Source: Methylococcaceae bacterium
GTDB lineage: Bacteria > Pseudomonadota > Gammaproteobacteria > Methylococcales > Methylococcaceae
NCBI GenBank assembly: GCA_005792805.1
Contig: SXQV01000213.1
Coordinates: forward strand, 1 to 13,144
DNA length: 13,144 nucleotides
Direction: 5' to 3'
Below, piece by piece: positions 5,724 through 13,144 of this stretch; the first letter of the stretch is position 1; each line of letters begins with the position of its first letter. Both the position numbers and the translations under genes were made by a program. The notes under the pieces were generated by a model, which made no database searches, was not told where the DNA came from, and saw only the letters and a program-made list of their open reading frames with translations.

Positions 5724-7961
5724 TTAATAGAGATCGACCGGGTCGACATCGACCGACCAGCGAACTTTGCGGGCCAGTTCCCACCCGGACGCGGCGGGTA
5801 TCAGGCGGTCGAGCAGGGCGTGAAGCGAGCTGCGCCGGTCTGACTGAAGCAGCAGTTGCCAGCGGTAGCGGTTGCCACGGCGCGCTAACGGCGCGGGCAC
5901 CGGCCCCAGCACTAGGACTGTCGTCTCGCCGAGGCTGGCAGCGTGGGTGGCCACGTCATCCAAAAACCGCTGGGCCACGCGGCTATCCAGCGCATCCGCT
6001 CGCCACAGGGCTTGATGAGTGTATGGCGGCAGCCCTGCCGACTGCCGTTCCAGCAGGCAGGCACGGGCGAAATCCGGGTAGCCGTTCCGTACCAGCGGCA
6101 GTAGCAGCGGATGTCCCGGATGGCGGGTCTGGAGAATCACGGTGCCGGGTTTTTCCTCGCGGCCGGCACGGCCAGCTACCTGAATGATGAGCTGAGCGGT
6201 TCGCTCGCCTGCCCTGAAGTCGGTGCTGTAAAGCCCCGCGTCCACGTCCAGGATGCCGGCGAGGGTGACGCCCGGAAAATGATGGCCCTTGGCCAGCATC
6301 TGGGTGCCAATCAGAAGGTTGATGTGACCGGCGTGAATTTCCTTTAGTAATCGTTCCAGCGACCCTTTGCGCCGGGTGCTGTCGCGATCAATGCGGGCCA
6401 CGCGCGCCTCCGGGAACAAATCGTTGAGCACGGCTTCGACCCGCTCCGTGCCTAGCCCCAACGGCTGAAGGGTGGTTTTGCCGCAGTCCGGGCAGGCCGC
6501 AGGAATCGGCTGCTCCAAGCCGCAATGGTGACAGCGCAGCCTTTGATCCCGGGCATGGATGACCAGATGCGTGTCGCAGTGCCGGCACGGCGCGACCCAT
6601 CCGCAATCGTGGCAAATCAGGGTGGGGGCATAGCCTCGGCGGTTGACGAACAGCAGCGCCTGTTCGCCACGGGCCAGCGTGTCCTTTATGTGGCCCGCGA
6701 GTTGGGCGGAGATACCTTCATTCAGCCGCTGGGCGCGAATGTCCAGAACCTGAAAGCGCGGTTTGGCTGCATTCCCCGCCCGGTAAGGCAAGTCCAGCAA
6801 GCGATAGCGGCCCAGCTGGACGTTATGAAGGCTTTCCAGCGAAGGCGTGGCGGAGCCAAGCAGAATGGGGACATCCGCCAGCCGTGCCCGCATGACGGCC
6901 ACATCCCGGGCCGAAAAGCGAAAACCCTCCTGCTGCTTAAACGAACTGTCATGTTCTTCGTCCAGAATGATGAGCCCTAGCGATTTGGCCGGCGTGAAGG
7001 CCGCCGAACGGGTGCCGAGCAGGATGGCAGATTCACCGCGCTGCATCGATAGCCAGGCCCGGCGCCGGACGCCATCGGCCAGGGCCGAGTGAAAGGTCGC
7101 GATGGGGGCGTTGAAACGGGCACGGAAACGAGCTTCCAGTTGTGGTGTCAGATTGATTTCAGGCAGCAGGATCATCACCTGTCCGCCCCGGGTCAGGACT
7201 TCCTGCGTCAGGCGGAGGTAAACCTCGGTTTTACCACTGCCGGTAACGCCTTCGAGCAGGAAGGCCTGATAGTTGCCCAGGGCCGCCGTGACGGTCGCGA
7301 CGGCATGAGCCTGTCCGGCATTCAGCGTGAGCGGGGGGCAGGCCGAATCGCCGCCGATCTGGGGATGATGTGTTGCGGCAGGGTCGGGGGGGAAGGGTTT
7401 CTGAGCGGTTTCCCTCCAGTCGGCTAGCCCTTTACTGATCAGCGCTCGTGCCGGCCCGGAAAAGTCGGTTGCCGGAGTCACCAGATCATTGGCCGCGAGC
7501 CCGTTCGCGGATTGCTGCAAGCGGATGAACAGTTCCCGCTGGCGAGGCGCACGCCTGAGGTTGGCGAGAGTGTCTGGATGCGGAAACCCGGTGGCAAAAA
7601 GCCGGCGTCGCGTTTCTGGCTCTGCGGATTCGCCTTTGCGCAAGACCGCCGCGAGGGCCGCTGACATCGCCTCGCCAATCGGGTGATGGTAATAGTGGCT
7701 GGCCCATCGCATTAGCCGGAGATCAGTCCCGGAGAGCAGCGGGGTGGTATCGATGATCCGGCAGGCCTCGCGCAAGCGCTCCGGCGCAATGTCCGAGGTA
7801 TCGGTGATTTCCAGCAGAATGCCCTGCTTGCGGCGGCGCCCGAAAGGCACCTCGACGCGCACGCCGGGGGTGACCGTCTCAAGTTTGGTCCCGGCAGGCG
7901 GCAGATAATCGAATAGCCGATGCATCGGAACCGGGACGGCGATCTTCAGCACGGTGGGCAT
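5724..7961 (-). CDS. priA: Primosomal replication-restart helicase PriA
   Basis: With the ATG at 7961 the protein is 745 residues, close to the E. coli length (732), and starts MPTVLKIAVPVP as the family does at its DNA-binding domain. In-frame starts at 7991 (ATG, weak GGGA upstream) and 8009 (GTG) would add 10 or 16 residues, and neither has a clear ribosome site. A superfamily 2 helicase core follows, with Walker A GVTGSGKTE (238-246) and the DEEH box (334-337). Eight cysteines bind two zincs in the usual PriA insertion (C450, C453, C459, C462, C477, C480, C490, C493). Helicase motifs include GTQMLAKGHHFP and QVAGRAGR, and the typical VDVDP C-terminus is present. PriA recognises stalled or repaired forks and reloads DnaB through the primosome. 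Its neighbours are not replication genes. A pair of DnaA-box-like sequences lies upstream. Confidence 0.96.
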   Translation of the reverse strand: MPTVLKIAVPVPMHRLFDYLPPAGTKLETVTPGVRVEVPFGRRRKQGILLEITDTSDIAPERLREACRIIDTTPLLSGTDLRLMRWASHYYHHPIGEAMSAALAAVLRKGESAEPETRRRLFATGFPHPDTLANLRRAPRQRELFIRLQQSANGLAANDLVTPATDFSGPARALISKGLADWRETAQKPFPPDPAATHHPQIGGDSACPPLTLNAGQAHAVATVTAALGNYQAFLLEGVTGSGKTEVYLRLTQEVLTRGGQVMILLPEINLTPQLEARFRARFNAPIATFHSALADGVRRRAWLSMQRGESAILLGTRSAAFTPAKSLGLIILDEEHDSSFKQQEGFRFSARDVAVMRARLADVPILLGSATPSLESLHNVQLGRYRLLDLPYRAGNAAKPRFQVLDIRAQRLNEGISAQLAGHIKDTLARGEQALLFVNRRGYAPTLICHDCGWVAPCRHCDTHLVIHARDQRLRCHHCGLEQPIPAACPDCGKTTLQPLGLGTERVEAVLNDLFPEARVARIDRDSTRRKGSLERLLKEIHAGHINLLIGTQMLAKGHHFPGVTLAGILDVDAGLYSTDFRAGERTAQLIIQVAGRAGREEKPGTVILQTRHPGHPLLLPLVRNGYPDFARACLLERQSAGLPPYTHQALWRADALDSRVAQRFLDDVATHAASLGETTVLVLGPVPAPLARRGNRYRWQLLLQSDRRSSLHALLDRLIPAASGWELARKVRWSVDVDPVDLY

Positions 7962-8027
7962 AACGGTCAGCGGGATAAACAAAGTGGCCATGGCGGTTGT
8001 CCCGGACACCCTGTGGCTTGGGGCGAT

Positions 8028-8050
8028 CTATCCACAAAGTCTGTGGATAA
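8028..8050. promoter_or_regulatory. Head-to-head pair of DnaA-box-like sequences upstream of priA
   Basis: The minus-strand reading of 8042-8050 is TTATCCACA, a perfect DnaA box. The plus-strand reading of 8028-8036 is CTATCCACA, one mismatch from it. Together they make an inverted repeat (TATCCACA / TGTGGATA, spacer 5) 67-89 bp upstream of the chosen priA start. They could mediate DnaA control of priA. The exact 9-mer will also occur by chance across a genome, but the symmetric pairing is less expected. Confidence 0.5.
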
Positions 8051-8209
8051 GTGTGTGGAAGCTTCGTGAAACATTGGCGTTTACAACTGTAATTGCTGGG
8101 GTTTCATTGGATTGACCAGGAATTGGACGCCATAACACGGTTTAATAAAATCAATAAGTTAGGCTGATTGCTGCGGGATGTGCCCGTCGTGAATCCGGTA
8201 AATTTCTAC

Positions 8210-8241
8210 TTGACAGACAAATTTTATACACTGTGCATAAC
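8210..8241 (+). promoter_or_regulatory. Probable promoter with overlapping palindromic operator for the HNH gene
   Basis: A perfect -35 element TTGACA (8210-8215) is followed after 18 bp by TGCATA (8234-8239), a modest -10. Overlapping the -10 is the palindrome TTATACACTGTGCATAA (8224-8240), in which 7 of 8 base pairs are symmetric around 8232. A dyad over the -10 is typical of a repressor operator. The regulator is unknown; it does not fit the LexA or Fur consensus. Confidence 0.45.
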
Positions 8242-8313
8242 TCGACCATGAATCAATCGCTTAGCTCACAGAACAGGCACTGAAACCAAAAGAAGACCAC
8301 CGGAGGAGAATCT

Positions 8314-8904
8314 ATGGATATTTGTCAGCTACAGGTGTTGCGTACCGATGTCTCTGGCATGCCATTGGAGTGGCTGGGCTACCAAGAGGCTGCGAAACTC
8401 TACCACCTGGGCATGGTCGCTTATAGTTGCGGCACACTGCTCTATACGCTGCACGGCGGTACCAACGCGAAAAGCGGGCGGGTCAGCCAGATTGAAGTGA
8501 ATTCCATCATCGCCACCACCCATCATCACAAGAAGGGATGCGGTGTTGACCTCCATTACGTTCCCCCGCTCAGTAATCCTGCGCTTTTCCGCCGCGACGA
8601 CCATCTCTGCCTCTACTGCGGTTTTCAATTCCGGCACACGGAGCTGTCACGGGATCACGTCAAGCCGCTAAGTCAGGGCGGTGTTGATCTCTGGGGCAAC
8701 GTTGTCACAGCCTGCAAGCGCTGCAATAACCACAAGGCCGGCAGAACGCCCGAGCAGGCCGGGATACAGCTGCTGGCCATTCCCTTCACACCCACCCATG
8801 CGGAATATGTCTACTTGCAGGGACGGCGGGTGCTCAGTGACCAGATGGAGTTTCTCAAGACCCACTTTCCGCGCAAGAGCCCGCTTCATCGGCGTCAGAG
8901 CTAG
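8314..8904 (+). CDS. Stand-alone HNH-family endonuclease
   Basis: The 196-residue protein carries a zinc-stabilised HNH (beta-beta-alpha-metal) domain in its centre. It has C99-x2-C102 (CLYC), the catalytic D114-H115 (RDHVKP), N129 (WGNVV), C134-x2-C137 (CKRC) and N138-N139-H140-K141. The roughly 90 residues before the domain and 45 after it match nothing I recognise and give the protein the size of stand-alone HNH proteins common in proteobacterial chromosomes, whose DNA targets are mostly unknown. ATG at 8314 has a strong GGAGGAGA ribosome site. No intron, terminase or methylase gene adjoins it, so homing, phage packaging or a classical restriction role is not supported by context. It is divergent from priA and followed by a cation ATPase, which suggests a solitary housekeeping or repair-type nuclease. 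The molecular role is known only at the family level. Confidence 0.88.
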   Translation: MDICQLQVLRTDVSGMPLEWLGYQEAAKLYHLGMVAYSCGTLLYTLHGGTNAKSGRVSQIEVNSIIATTHHHKKGCGVDLHYVPPLSNPALFRRDDHLCLYCGFQFRHTELSRDHVKPLSQGGVDLWGNVVTACKRCNNHKAGRTPEQAGIQLLAIPFTPTHAEYVYLQGRRVLSDQMEFLKTHFPRKSPLHRRQS

Positions 8905-8997
8905 GCTTCGGGTTGCAGGGAAACGTGTGTCTGTCTGTGCCACCTCGCTGCACGGCCGGTTATTGTGAGCCATCGATCCCTTCAGTAAAGTAGCACT

Positions 8998-9044
8998 CAA
9001 TCCAGTGCCTTTGTCTCCTGAATTTTCCGGAGGCGACAGGATTG
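8998..9044 (+). promoter_or_regulatory. Possible structured leader before the cation ATPase gene
   Basis: CAATCC (8998-9003) can pair with GGATTG (9039-9044), and an inner TGTC/GACA pair stacks on it, enclosing TCC/GGA near the loop. The 163-bp gap from the HNH stop to the ATPase ATG otherwise shows only a weak TTATTG element as promoter candidate. The structure matches no riboswitch class I recognise and may be fortuitous. Confidence 0.22.
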
Positions 9045-9067
9045 CCCCTCCCTTGTTGACCCATTCC

Positions 9068-11752
9068 ATGACCCAACCACATCAGCAAAAGCGGCCATCG
9101 ACTCCCTTCAGTGCGCCGCCATGGCATCTGCTGGAGCCCTGGCAAACTTCGACCTGGCTGAAGGTCGATACCCGTCAGGGCCTGAGCGAGGCCGATATTC
9201 GTGAGCGCAGGGCCGTCTTTGGACCCAATGCCATCCCGGAGCAGCAGGCACGTGGCCCGTTACGAATGTTTTTTGGCCAGTTTGCCGATTACATGATCGT
9301 GGTGCTGATGGTGGCCGGGCTGATTTCAGGCTGGCTTGGTGATGCCACTGACACCCTCGCCATTCTCGTCATTGTGGTGCTGAACGCGGTCATCGGGTTT
9401 GTACAGGAATATCGCGCAGAGCGGGCCATAGCCGCGCTGCGGCGGCTGGCCAGTGCCTCCGCACAGGTTTTGCGCGAGGGCAGGTTGAGCACGATACCGG
9501 CCAGCGAGCTGGTGCCCGGCGATCTGGTGATGCTGGAGGCGGGCAATGTCGTCCCGGCCGATCTGCGGCTGCTTGATGTGGCGCGTCTGAAGGTCGAGGA
9601 GGCAGCCCTTACCGGGGAATCCCACCCGGTCGAGAAAGGGGATGCCCTGGTCCGCGAGCTGGATTCGCCTCTGGGGGATCGCACCAATATGGTTTACAAG
9701 GGCACGACGGCTACTTATGGTCGCGGCGTCGGTATTGTCATTGCGACGGGGATGGATACGGAACTGGGCAAAATCGCCGAGCTGCTGCGCCAGGAAAAAG
9801 AGGCCAGAACACCGCTTCAGCAGCGGCTCGCCAGATTCGGGCAACGTCTGGCACTGCTGGTGCTGGCGGTTTGCGCCATCATATTTGGGGTGGGGCTGCT
9901 GCGGGGTGAAGCGCCGGTTCTGATGCTGTTGACTGCGATCAGTCTGGCGGTGGCGGCGATTCCCGAGGCCTTGCCCGCCGTGGTCACGGTGTCGCTGGCT
10001 CTGGGTGCCCGGCGGATGGTGAAGAAAAATGCGCTGCTCCGGCGGCTGCCGGCGGTCGAGACGCTGGGTTCGGTCACCTTCATTTGTTCCGACAAGACCG
10101 GAACCCTGACCCAGAACCGTATGCGGGCCGAGGCGTTCTGGGTGGCGGGCCAGCGCTTGGATGTGCTGGACTCTGAGCCGTCCCCGCGATTTACCCGTGC
10201 GCTGTTGCTGAATAACGATGCGCGTACTGATGCAGCGGGGCAGTTGGTGGGCGACCCGACCGAAATCGCCCTGTTCGAGGCGGCCGTCGGCGCCGGGCTG
10301 GAGCCGGAGCAGCTGAGCCGTGAGTCGCCGCGTCTCGACGAGATTCCCTTCGATTCCGGGCGTAAGCGGATGACGACCTTGCACAAGGAGGCGGATGGCC
10401 ACATCGCTTACACCAAAGGTGCGCCGGAGTCGTTGCTGCCGTGCTGTGTGAGCCAATGGTCAGAGGGTGCGGCCCGTGCTCTGGATGTTGCAGCAGTCCT
10501 CGCCGTGGCCGAGGAGATGGCGGCAGATGGCTTGCGTGTCCTGGCGCTGGCCTTCCGTGTCTTCGCCGTGCGGCCAGCGGATTTCACCGCCGAGACCATC
10601 GAGAGCGAGCTGTGCTTTCTGGGGCTGGTGGGGCTGATGGACCCGCCCCGGCCAGAGGCTCGCGAAGCCGTGCGCCTCTGCCAAACTGCCGGCATCACCC
10701 CGGTGATGATTACCGGGGATCACCCGGCAACTGCCCGCGCCATTGCCATGCGCCTCGGTATTGCCGAGGCCGGCAGCACCGTGCTGACCGGCGCCGAACT
10801 GGCCCGCATGAGCCTGGAGGAATTCGAACAGCAGGTGGAGTCGGTCCGTCTCTATGCCCGGGTGGCACCGGAGCAGAAGATCAAGATTGTCAGGGCGCTA
10901 CAGGACAAGGGTGAATTCGTGGCCATGACCGGCGACGGCGTCAACGATGCACCCGCGCTGCGGTCCGCCAATATCGGCATTGCCATGGGCAAGATCGGCA
11001 CCGACGTGGCCCGCGAAGCCTCGCACATGGTGCTGCTGGACGACAATTTCGCCACCATCGTGACGGCGGTGCGCGAGGGCCGGCGCCTTTTTGACAACAT
11101 TCGCAAGTTCATCAAATATGCCTTGACCGGGAACTCGGCGGAAATCTGGACGCTGTTTCTGGCACCGTTCCTGGGACTGCCGATCCCGCTCTTGCCCATT
11201 CATATCCTGTGGATCAATCTGGTCACGGACGGCCTGCCGGGTCTGGCGCTGGCGGCGGAACCGGAAGAGCGGGGCATCATGGAGCGGTCGCCACGCCCCC
11301 CGCAGGAAAATATCTTCGCCGGAGGTCTGTGGCAGCACATCCTGTGGATCGGCCTGCTGATGGGCGGCGTCTCCCTGTTTGCGCAGGGCTGGGCCTACCA
11401 TACGGGTTCTGCTCATTGGCAGAGCATGGTCTTTACGGTACTGACACTGTCGCAGATGGGGCATGTGCTGGCTATCCGTTCGGAGCGGGACTCGTTCTTT
11501 GTCCAGGGGCCGTTTTCCAATTTGCCGCTACTGGGCGCCACCCTGCTGACCCTGGCTTTGCAGATGGCGGTGTTGTACGTGCCGGTCTTTCAGCCGGTTT
11601 TCAAGACGGAGGCCTTGAGTCTCGACGAGCTGGTGTTATGTCTGGCACTGTCCTCCGTCGTTTTTGTGGCGGTGGAAATTGAAAAGTGGCTCCGGCGCCG
11701 GGGCTGGATTTACCGGGCAGAATCAGGGGTGAGCGGGTGGGGGAGACGGTGA
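9068..11752 (+). CDS. P2A-type (SERCA/PMR1-like) cation-transporting P-type ATPase, probable calcium efflux pump
   Basis: From the ATG at 9068 the protein is 894 residues, normal for bacterial PacL-type pumps. The frame stays open to a GTG at 9005; neither start has a good ribosome site, so the N-terminus is uncertain. It contains an N-terminal cation-ATPase domain, actuator loop TGES (182-185), the phosphorylation site DKTGTLT (D342), nucleotide-site KGAPE (450-454), DPPR (525-528) and hinge GDGVNDAP (622-629). Transport residues are of the Ca2+-ATPase type: PEALP in TM4 (299-303, with the SERCA site II Glu), N689 and E692 in TM5, N717, T720 and D721 in TM6. The TM8 glutamate of SERCA appears to be absent, which points to one transported Ca2+ as in PMR1; this is by-eye alignment. 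It would export Ca2+ (or Mn2+) across the inner membrane. The next gene begins 1 bp after its stop. Confidence 0.93.
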   Translation: MTQPHQQKRPSTPFSAPPWHLLEPWQTSTWLKVDTRQGLSEADIRERRAVFGPNAIPEQQARGPLRMFFGQFADYMIVVLMVAGLISGWLGDATDTLAILVIVVLNAVIGFVQEYRAERAIAALRRLASASAQVLREGRLSTIPASELVPGDLVMLEAGNVVPADLRLLDVARLKVEEAALTGESHPVEKGDALVRELDSPLGDRTNMVYKGTTATYGRGVGIVIATGMDTELGKIAELLRQEKEARTPLQQRLARFGQRLALLVLAVCAIIFGVGLLRGEAPVLMLLTAISLAVAAIPEALPAVVTVSLALGARRMVKKNALLRRLPAVETLGSVTFICSDKTGTLTQNRMRAEAFWVAGQRLDVLDSEPSPRFTRALLLNNDARTDAAGQLVGDPTEIALFEAAVGAGLEPEQLSRESPRLDEIPFDSGRKRMTTLHKEADGHIAYTKGAPESLLPCCVSQWSEGAARALDVAAVLAVAEEMAADGLRVLALAFRVFAVRPADFTAETIESELCFLGLVGLMDPPRPEAREAVRLCQTAGITPVMITGDHPATARAIAMRLGIAEAGSTVLTGAELARMSLEEFEQQVESVRLYARVAPEQKIKIVRALQDKGEFVAMTGDGVNDAPALRSANIGIAMGKIGTDVAREASHMVLLDDNFATIVTAVREGRRLFDNIRKFIKYALTGNSAEIWTLFLAPFLGLPIPLLPIHILWINLVTDGLPGLALAAEPEERGIMERSPRPPQENIFAGGLWQHILWIGLLMGGVSLFAQGWAYHTGSAHWQSMVFTVLTLSQMGHVLAIRSERDSFFVQGPFSNLPLLGATLLTLALQMAVLYVPVFQPVFKTEALSLDELVLCLALSSVVFVAVEIEKWLRRRGWIYRAESGVSGWGRR

Positions 11753-11753
11753 C

Positions 11754-12137
11754 ATGAAACAGCGGTTTGCCGGGTGGTCAATGGTTTGGGCCGGTACGTT
11801 TTGCGCCCTTTTCTGGCGAGGCGCAGCCGCTGATGTTGGTACCTATGCCGCCCGGGTCAGGGCGATGGACGGCACCTATGGTCTCTATAATCCGGGAGGC
11901 GGTGTCCTGAATGGAACCTACACGCTGCCCGTGGTGATCGAGGACGACGAGGTGACAAAGATTGTCTGGACCGATGGCTCGCGCCTGGAGGTGACTAACG
12001 GCACGCTGCACGGGCTAAGCGCCTCCGTGATGAGTTACAGGGGGCAGCGTTTCCAGATTGAAGTGACGGATGAGCGGTTTCACCGCGAGGATACGTCCAA
12101 TGACAGCGTGTCCGACTCCCAGCCGGATGACGATTGA
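11754..12137 (+). CDS. Small exported protein of unknown function, coupled to the cation ATPase gene
   Basis: The 127-residue product begins with a likely Sec signal peptide (MKQR, then a hydrophobic stretch, cleavage probably after the AAA at 24-26), giving a mature chain of about 100 residues. C17 inside the hydrophobic stretch lacks a good lipobox, so a lipoprotein is unlikely. The mature part is beta-rich in appearance, with two similar phrases MDGTYGLYN and LNGTYTLPV and a pattern of short charged strands (VIEDDEVTKIVW). The tail is acidic (SNDSVSDSQPDDD). I recognise no family. ATG lies 1 bp after the ATPase TGA with GGGGGAGA upstream, so translation is probably coupled and the protein may work with the pump at the periplasmic face. 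The acidic tail could bind divalent cations, but that is speculation. Confidence 0.8.
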   Translation: MKQRFAGWSMVWAGTFCALFWRGAAADVGTYAARVRAMDGTYGLYNPGGGVLNGTYTLPVVIEDDEVTKIVWTDGSRLEVTNGTLHGLSASVMSYRGQRFQIEVTDERFHREDTSNDSVSDSQPDDD

Positions 12138-12170
12138 CTCCTCCCCTCCCGCAAGCCTTTGCCTACGGGC

Positions 12171-13040
12171 TCAGAGCTTTTCGATCCATATGTAATTCAT
12201 GAGCTTCTTCAGGTTTTCGATATTCCGGTCTGGGTGAATGATTCTATCCCACTGAATCTCATCAACATAGTCGCCATCGTCGGTAACCACGTCCGTCTTC
12301 TGATAGCTCGTTGTCATGTGGTAAAACAGCGAAAGATGGGTTTCTTTGATTTGAGCCGAGACCCTCCCACTCTGACCGCCATTAACGGTGTATATAGGAT
12401 AATAATAATTTCTATAATCATTAGATGGAGTGTATTGGATACCGTCATCGATGGTAAAAATGGCTTTGTGGCCGTTAATGGATGCCCCGCATTTGCCTAC
12501 AGCCTCACTGATATCATGAGACGTCATCAGGAATGCTAGGTATGATGAACCGTCAAGGCAGGTCTTTCCGGGCACACACTTCTGTACATCCTCGATCGCG
12601 GCGGGATAGATGATCGCGTAGTGCTCACCGGAGCCGAACTCGTAGAACGGCATCCGAATGATTCGGTAACGTTGCTCATCTATCGTGACGACCTCCCCTA
12701 TGCTCGCGGCAGTCCTGCTGTAGGTATAGGGGTGAAAACGTTTGGTGTGCTCACTGCAATCTACGCCGACTGAACCCGGTGGACCAATCGGACCATTTGG
12801 GCCTGGTTTCCCGGCAGGTCCAATGGGACCTTTATCTCCTTGGGGGCCGACCGGCCCATTGACCCCTTTGGTGCCCAACTTGCCGGCGGATCCTTGGGGG
12901 CCTGGCGGGCCCTTATCTCCCCTCGGGCCGATTGGCCCGCGCTTCCCGGGCGGGCCTTCTGGACCCGCCGTGGCTGCAATAGCCTGTTGCGTGGCAATAG
13001 CCAAGAAGGCCATAAAAAGGATACTGAGCGGTTTTTTCAT
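12171..13040 (-). CDS. Secreted collagen-like (Gly-X-Y repeat) protein
   Basis: The 289-residue protein starts at the ATG at 13040, where MKKPLSILFMAFLAIA forms a clear signal peptide (cleavage near residues 22-25) and AGGGG lies about 9 bases upstream; the frame stays open to 13100 but would then cross the promoter. Residues 26-94 are 23 uninterrupted Gly-X-Y triplets rich in Pro, Lys and Asp, typical of bacterial collagen-like triple helices. A C-terminal domain (95-289) holds four cysteines (95, 155, 161, 184) that could form disulfides outside the cytoplasm, and it is rich in Tyr and Ile. This domain matches nothing I recognise; it may trimerise the helix or bind a surface. There is no membrane anchor or LPXTG signal, so it is probably released or periplasmic. 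DNA for the C-terminal domain is strikingly AT-richer than its neighbours (about 40% GC around 12361-12480), suggesting acquisition by transfer. It converges on the small exported gene with a 33-bp gap. Confidence 0.88.
   Translation of the reverse strand: MKKPLSILFMAFLAIATQQAIAATAGPEGPPGKRGPIGPRGDKGPPGPQGSAGKLGTKGVNGPVGPQGDKGPIGPAGKPGPNGPIGPPGSVGVDCSEHTKRFHPYTYSRTAASIGEVVTIDEQRYRIIRMPFYEFGSGEHYAIIYPAAIEDVQKCVPGKTCLDGSSYLAFLMTSHDISEAVGKCGASINGHKAIFTIDDGIQYTPSNDYRNYYYPIYTVNGGQSGRVSAQIKETHLSLFYHMTTSYQKTDVVTDDGDYVDEIQWDRIIHPDRNIENLKKLMNYIWIEKL
12759..12965 (-). repeat. Gly-X-Y triplet repeat region (23 codon triplets)
   Basis: The stretch encodes residues 26-94 of the collagen-like protein. Near-repeats GPQGDKGPIGP and GPRGDKGPPGP suggest growth by internal duplication. 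The 9-bp periodicity of glycine codons makes the opposite strand an open Pro/Gly-rich shadow frame. Confidence 0.85.
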
Positions 13041-13099
13041 GGGAGCCCCTACCGGTAATGGCACCGACAGTTTCGGCACCGATGCTATATAGTCGCCCA

Positions 13100-13127
13100 A
13101 CTATAGGCGATCCTCGCTGATAGTCAA
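13100..13127 (-). promoter_or_regulatory. Sigma-70 promoter of the collagen-like gene
   Basis: On the minus strand TTGACT (13122-13127) and TATAGT (13100-13105) are separated by 16 bp; each hexamer is one base from consensus. The -10 lies about 60 bp upstream of the ATG. The leader also has a GGCACCGA direct repeat (13060-13067 and 13075-13082) and a CTATATAG palindrome just downstream of the -10. Confidence 0.7.
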
Positions 13128-13144
13128 CGAACCAGATGCGCTAT

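Larger units (their letters stand above)
8010..8313. other. Divergent priA/HNH intergenic region
   Basis: This roughly 300-bp stretch is AT-rich compared with its flanks. It carries the DnaA-box pair near priA, and a TTGACA element plus an operator-like palindrome near the HNH gene. No tRNA, small ORF with a ribosome site, or terminator was evident in the middle (about 8060-8200). Confidence 0.6.

Noticed and set aside
5169..5843. Plus-strand 224-codon open frame over the globin-like gene and its leader
   Set aside because: It is antisense to a protein with clear globin homology and a strong ribosome site; the translation has no family features.
8314..8904. HNH gene as a homing endonuclease or restriction-modification component
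   Set aside because: No intron, intein, methyltransferase or phage gene lies nearby, so only the nuclease family can be stated.
9326..10456. 376-codon minus-strand frame inside the ATPase gene
   Set aside because: Shadow of the P-type ATPase; rich in Gln, Arg and His as expected from antisense of GC-rich coding DNA.
12138..12170. AGCC/GGCT hairpin as a terminator between convergent genes
   Set aside because: The stem is only 4-5 bp with a long loop and a weak T-tract; too little to call.
12742..13092. Plus-strand Pro/Gly-rich frame opposite the collagen-like gene
   Set aside because: The 9-bp Gly-X-Y periodicity yields a collagen-looking complement; the minus-strand frame has the signal peptide, promoter, ribosome site and C-terminal domain.

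Overview
The window is GC-rich (roughly 60%) and reads as a chromosomal segment of a denitrifying or nitrate-respiring proteobacterium, most likely a gammaproteobacterium. The pointers are a NarK1-NarK2 type nitrate transporter, a NorR regulator with a sigma-54 promoter, proteobacterial PriA, and a stand-alone HNH nuclease. No rRNA, tRNA, CRISPR or intact insertion sequence was seen, and the species cannot be named from the sequence.

Left part (1-5555), a nitrogen-oxide and nitric-oxide block. On the minus strand, in transcription order, lie a group I truncated haemoglobin (2709-3101), a 2Fe-2S/FAD/NAD(P)H electron-transfer reductase (1653-2678) and the first half of a fused nitrate/nitrite transporter (1-1549, running off the window). 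Divergent from them is a NorR-like NO-sensing sigma-54 activator (3454-5016). The 352-bp gap between globin and norR holds a near-consensus sigma-54 promoter facing the globin and three exact GT-N7-AC motifs of NorR-site form. The simplest reading is an NO-induced two-component NO dioxygenase, with globin and reductase as separate chains instead of the fused flavohaemoglobin Hmp, linked to nitrate/nitrite transport. Convergent with norR is a second globin-fold protein (5070-5555). It has lost the B10 tyrosine and apparently the proximal F8 histidine, so it may be a haem-less globin with a different role.

Middle (5724-8904), housekeeping. The replication-restart helicase PriA is on the minus strand. 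A 350-bp divergent intergenic region follows, with a head-to-head pair of DnaA-box-like sequences and a promoter/operator-like palindrome. Then comes an HNH-family nuclease on the plus strand.

Right part (9068-13144). A P2A-type (SERCA/PMR1-like) calcium-pump ATPase is followed 1 bp later by a small exported protein of unknown function. Convergent with these is a secreted collagen-like protein: signal peptide, 23 uninterrupted Gly-X-Y triplets, and a Cys-containing C-terminal domain encoded by markedly AT-richer DNA. It has a strong sigma-70 promoter near the window's right edge and looks horizontally acquired.
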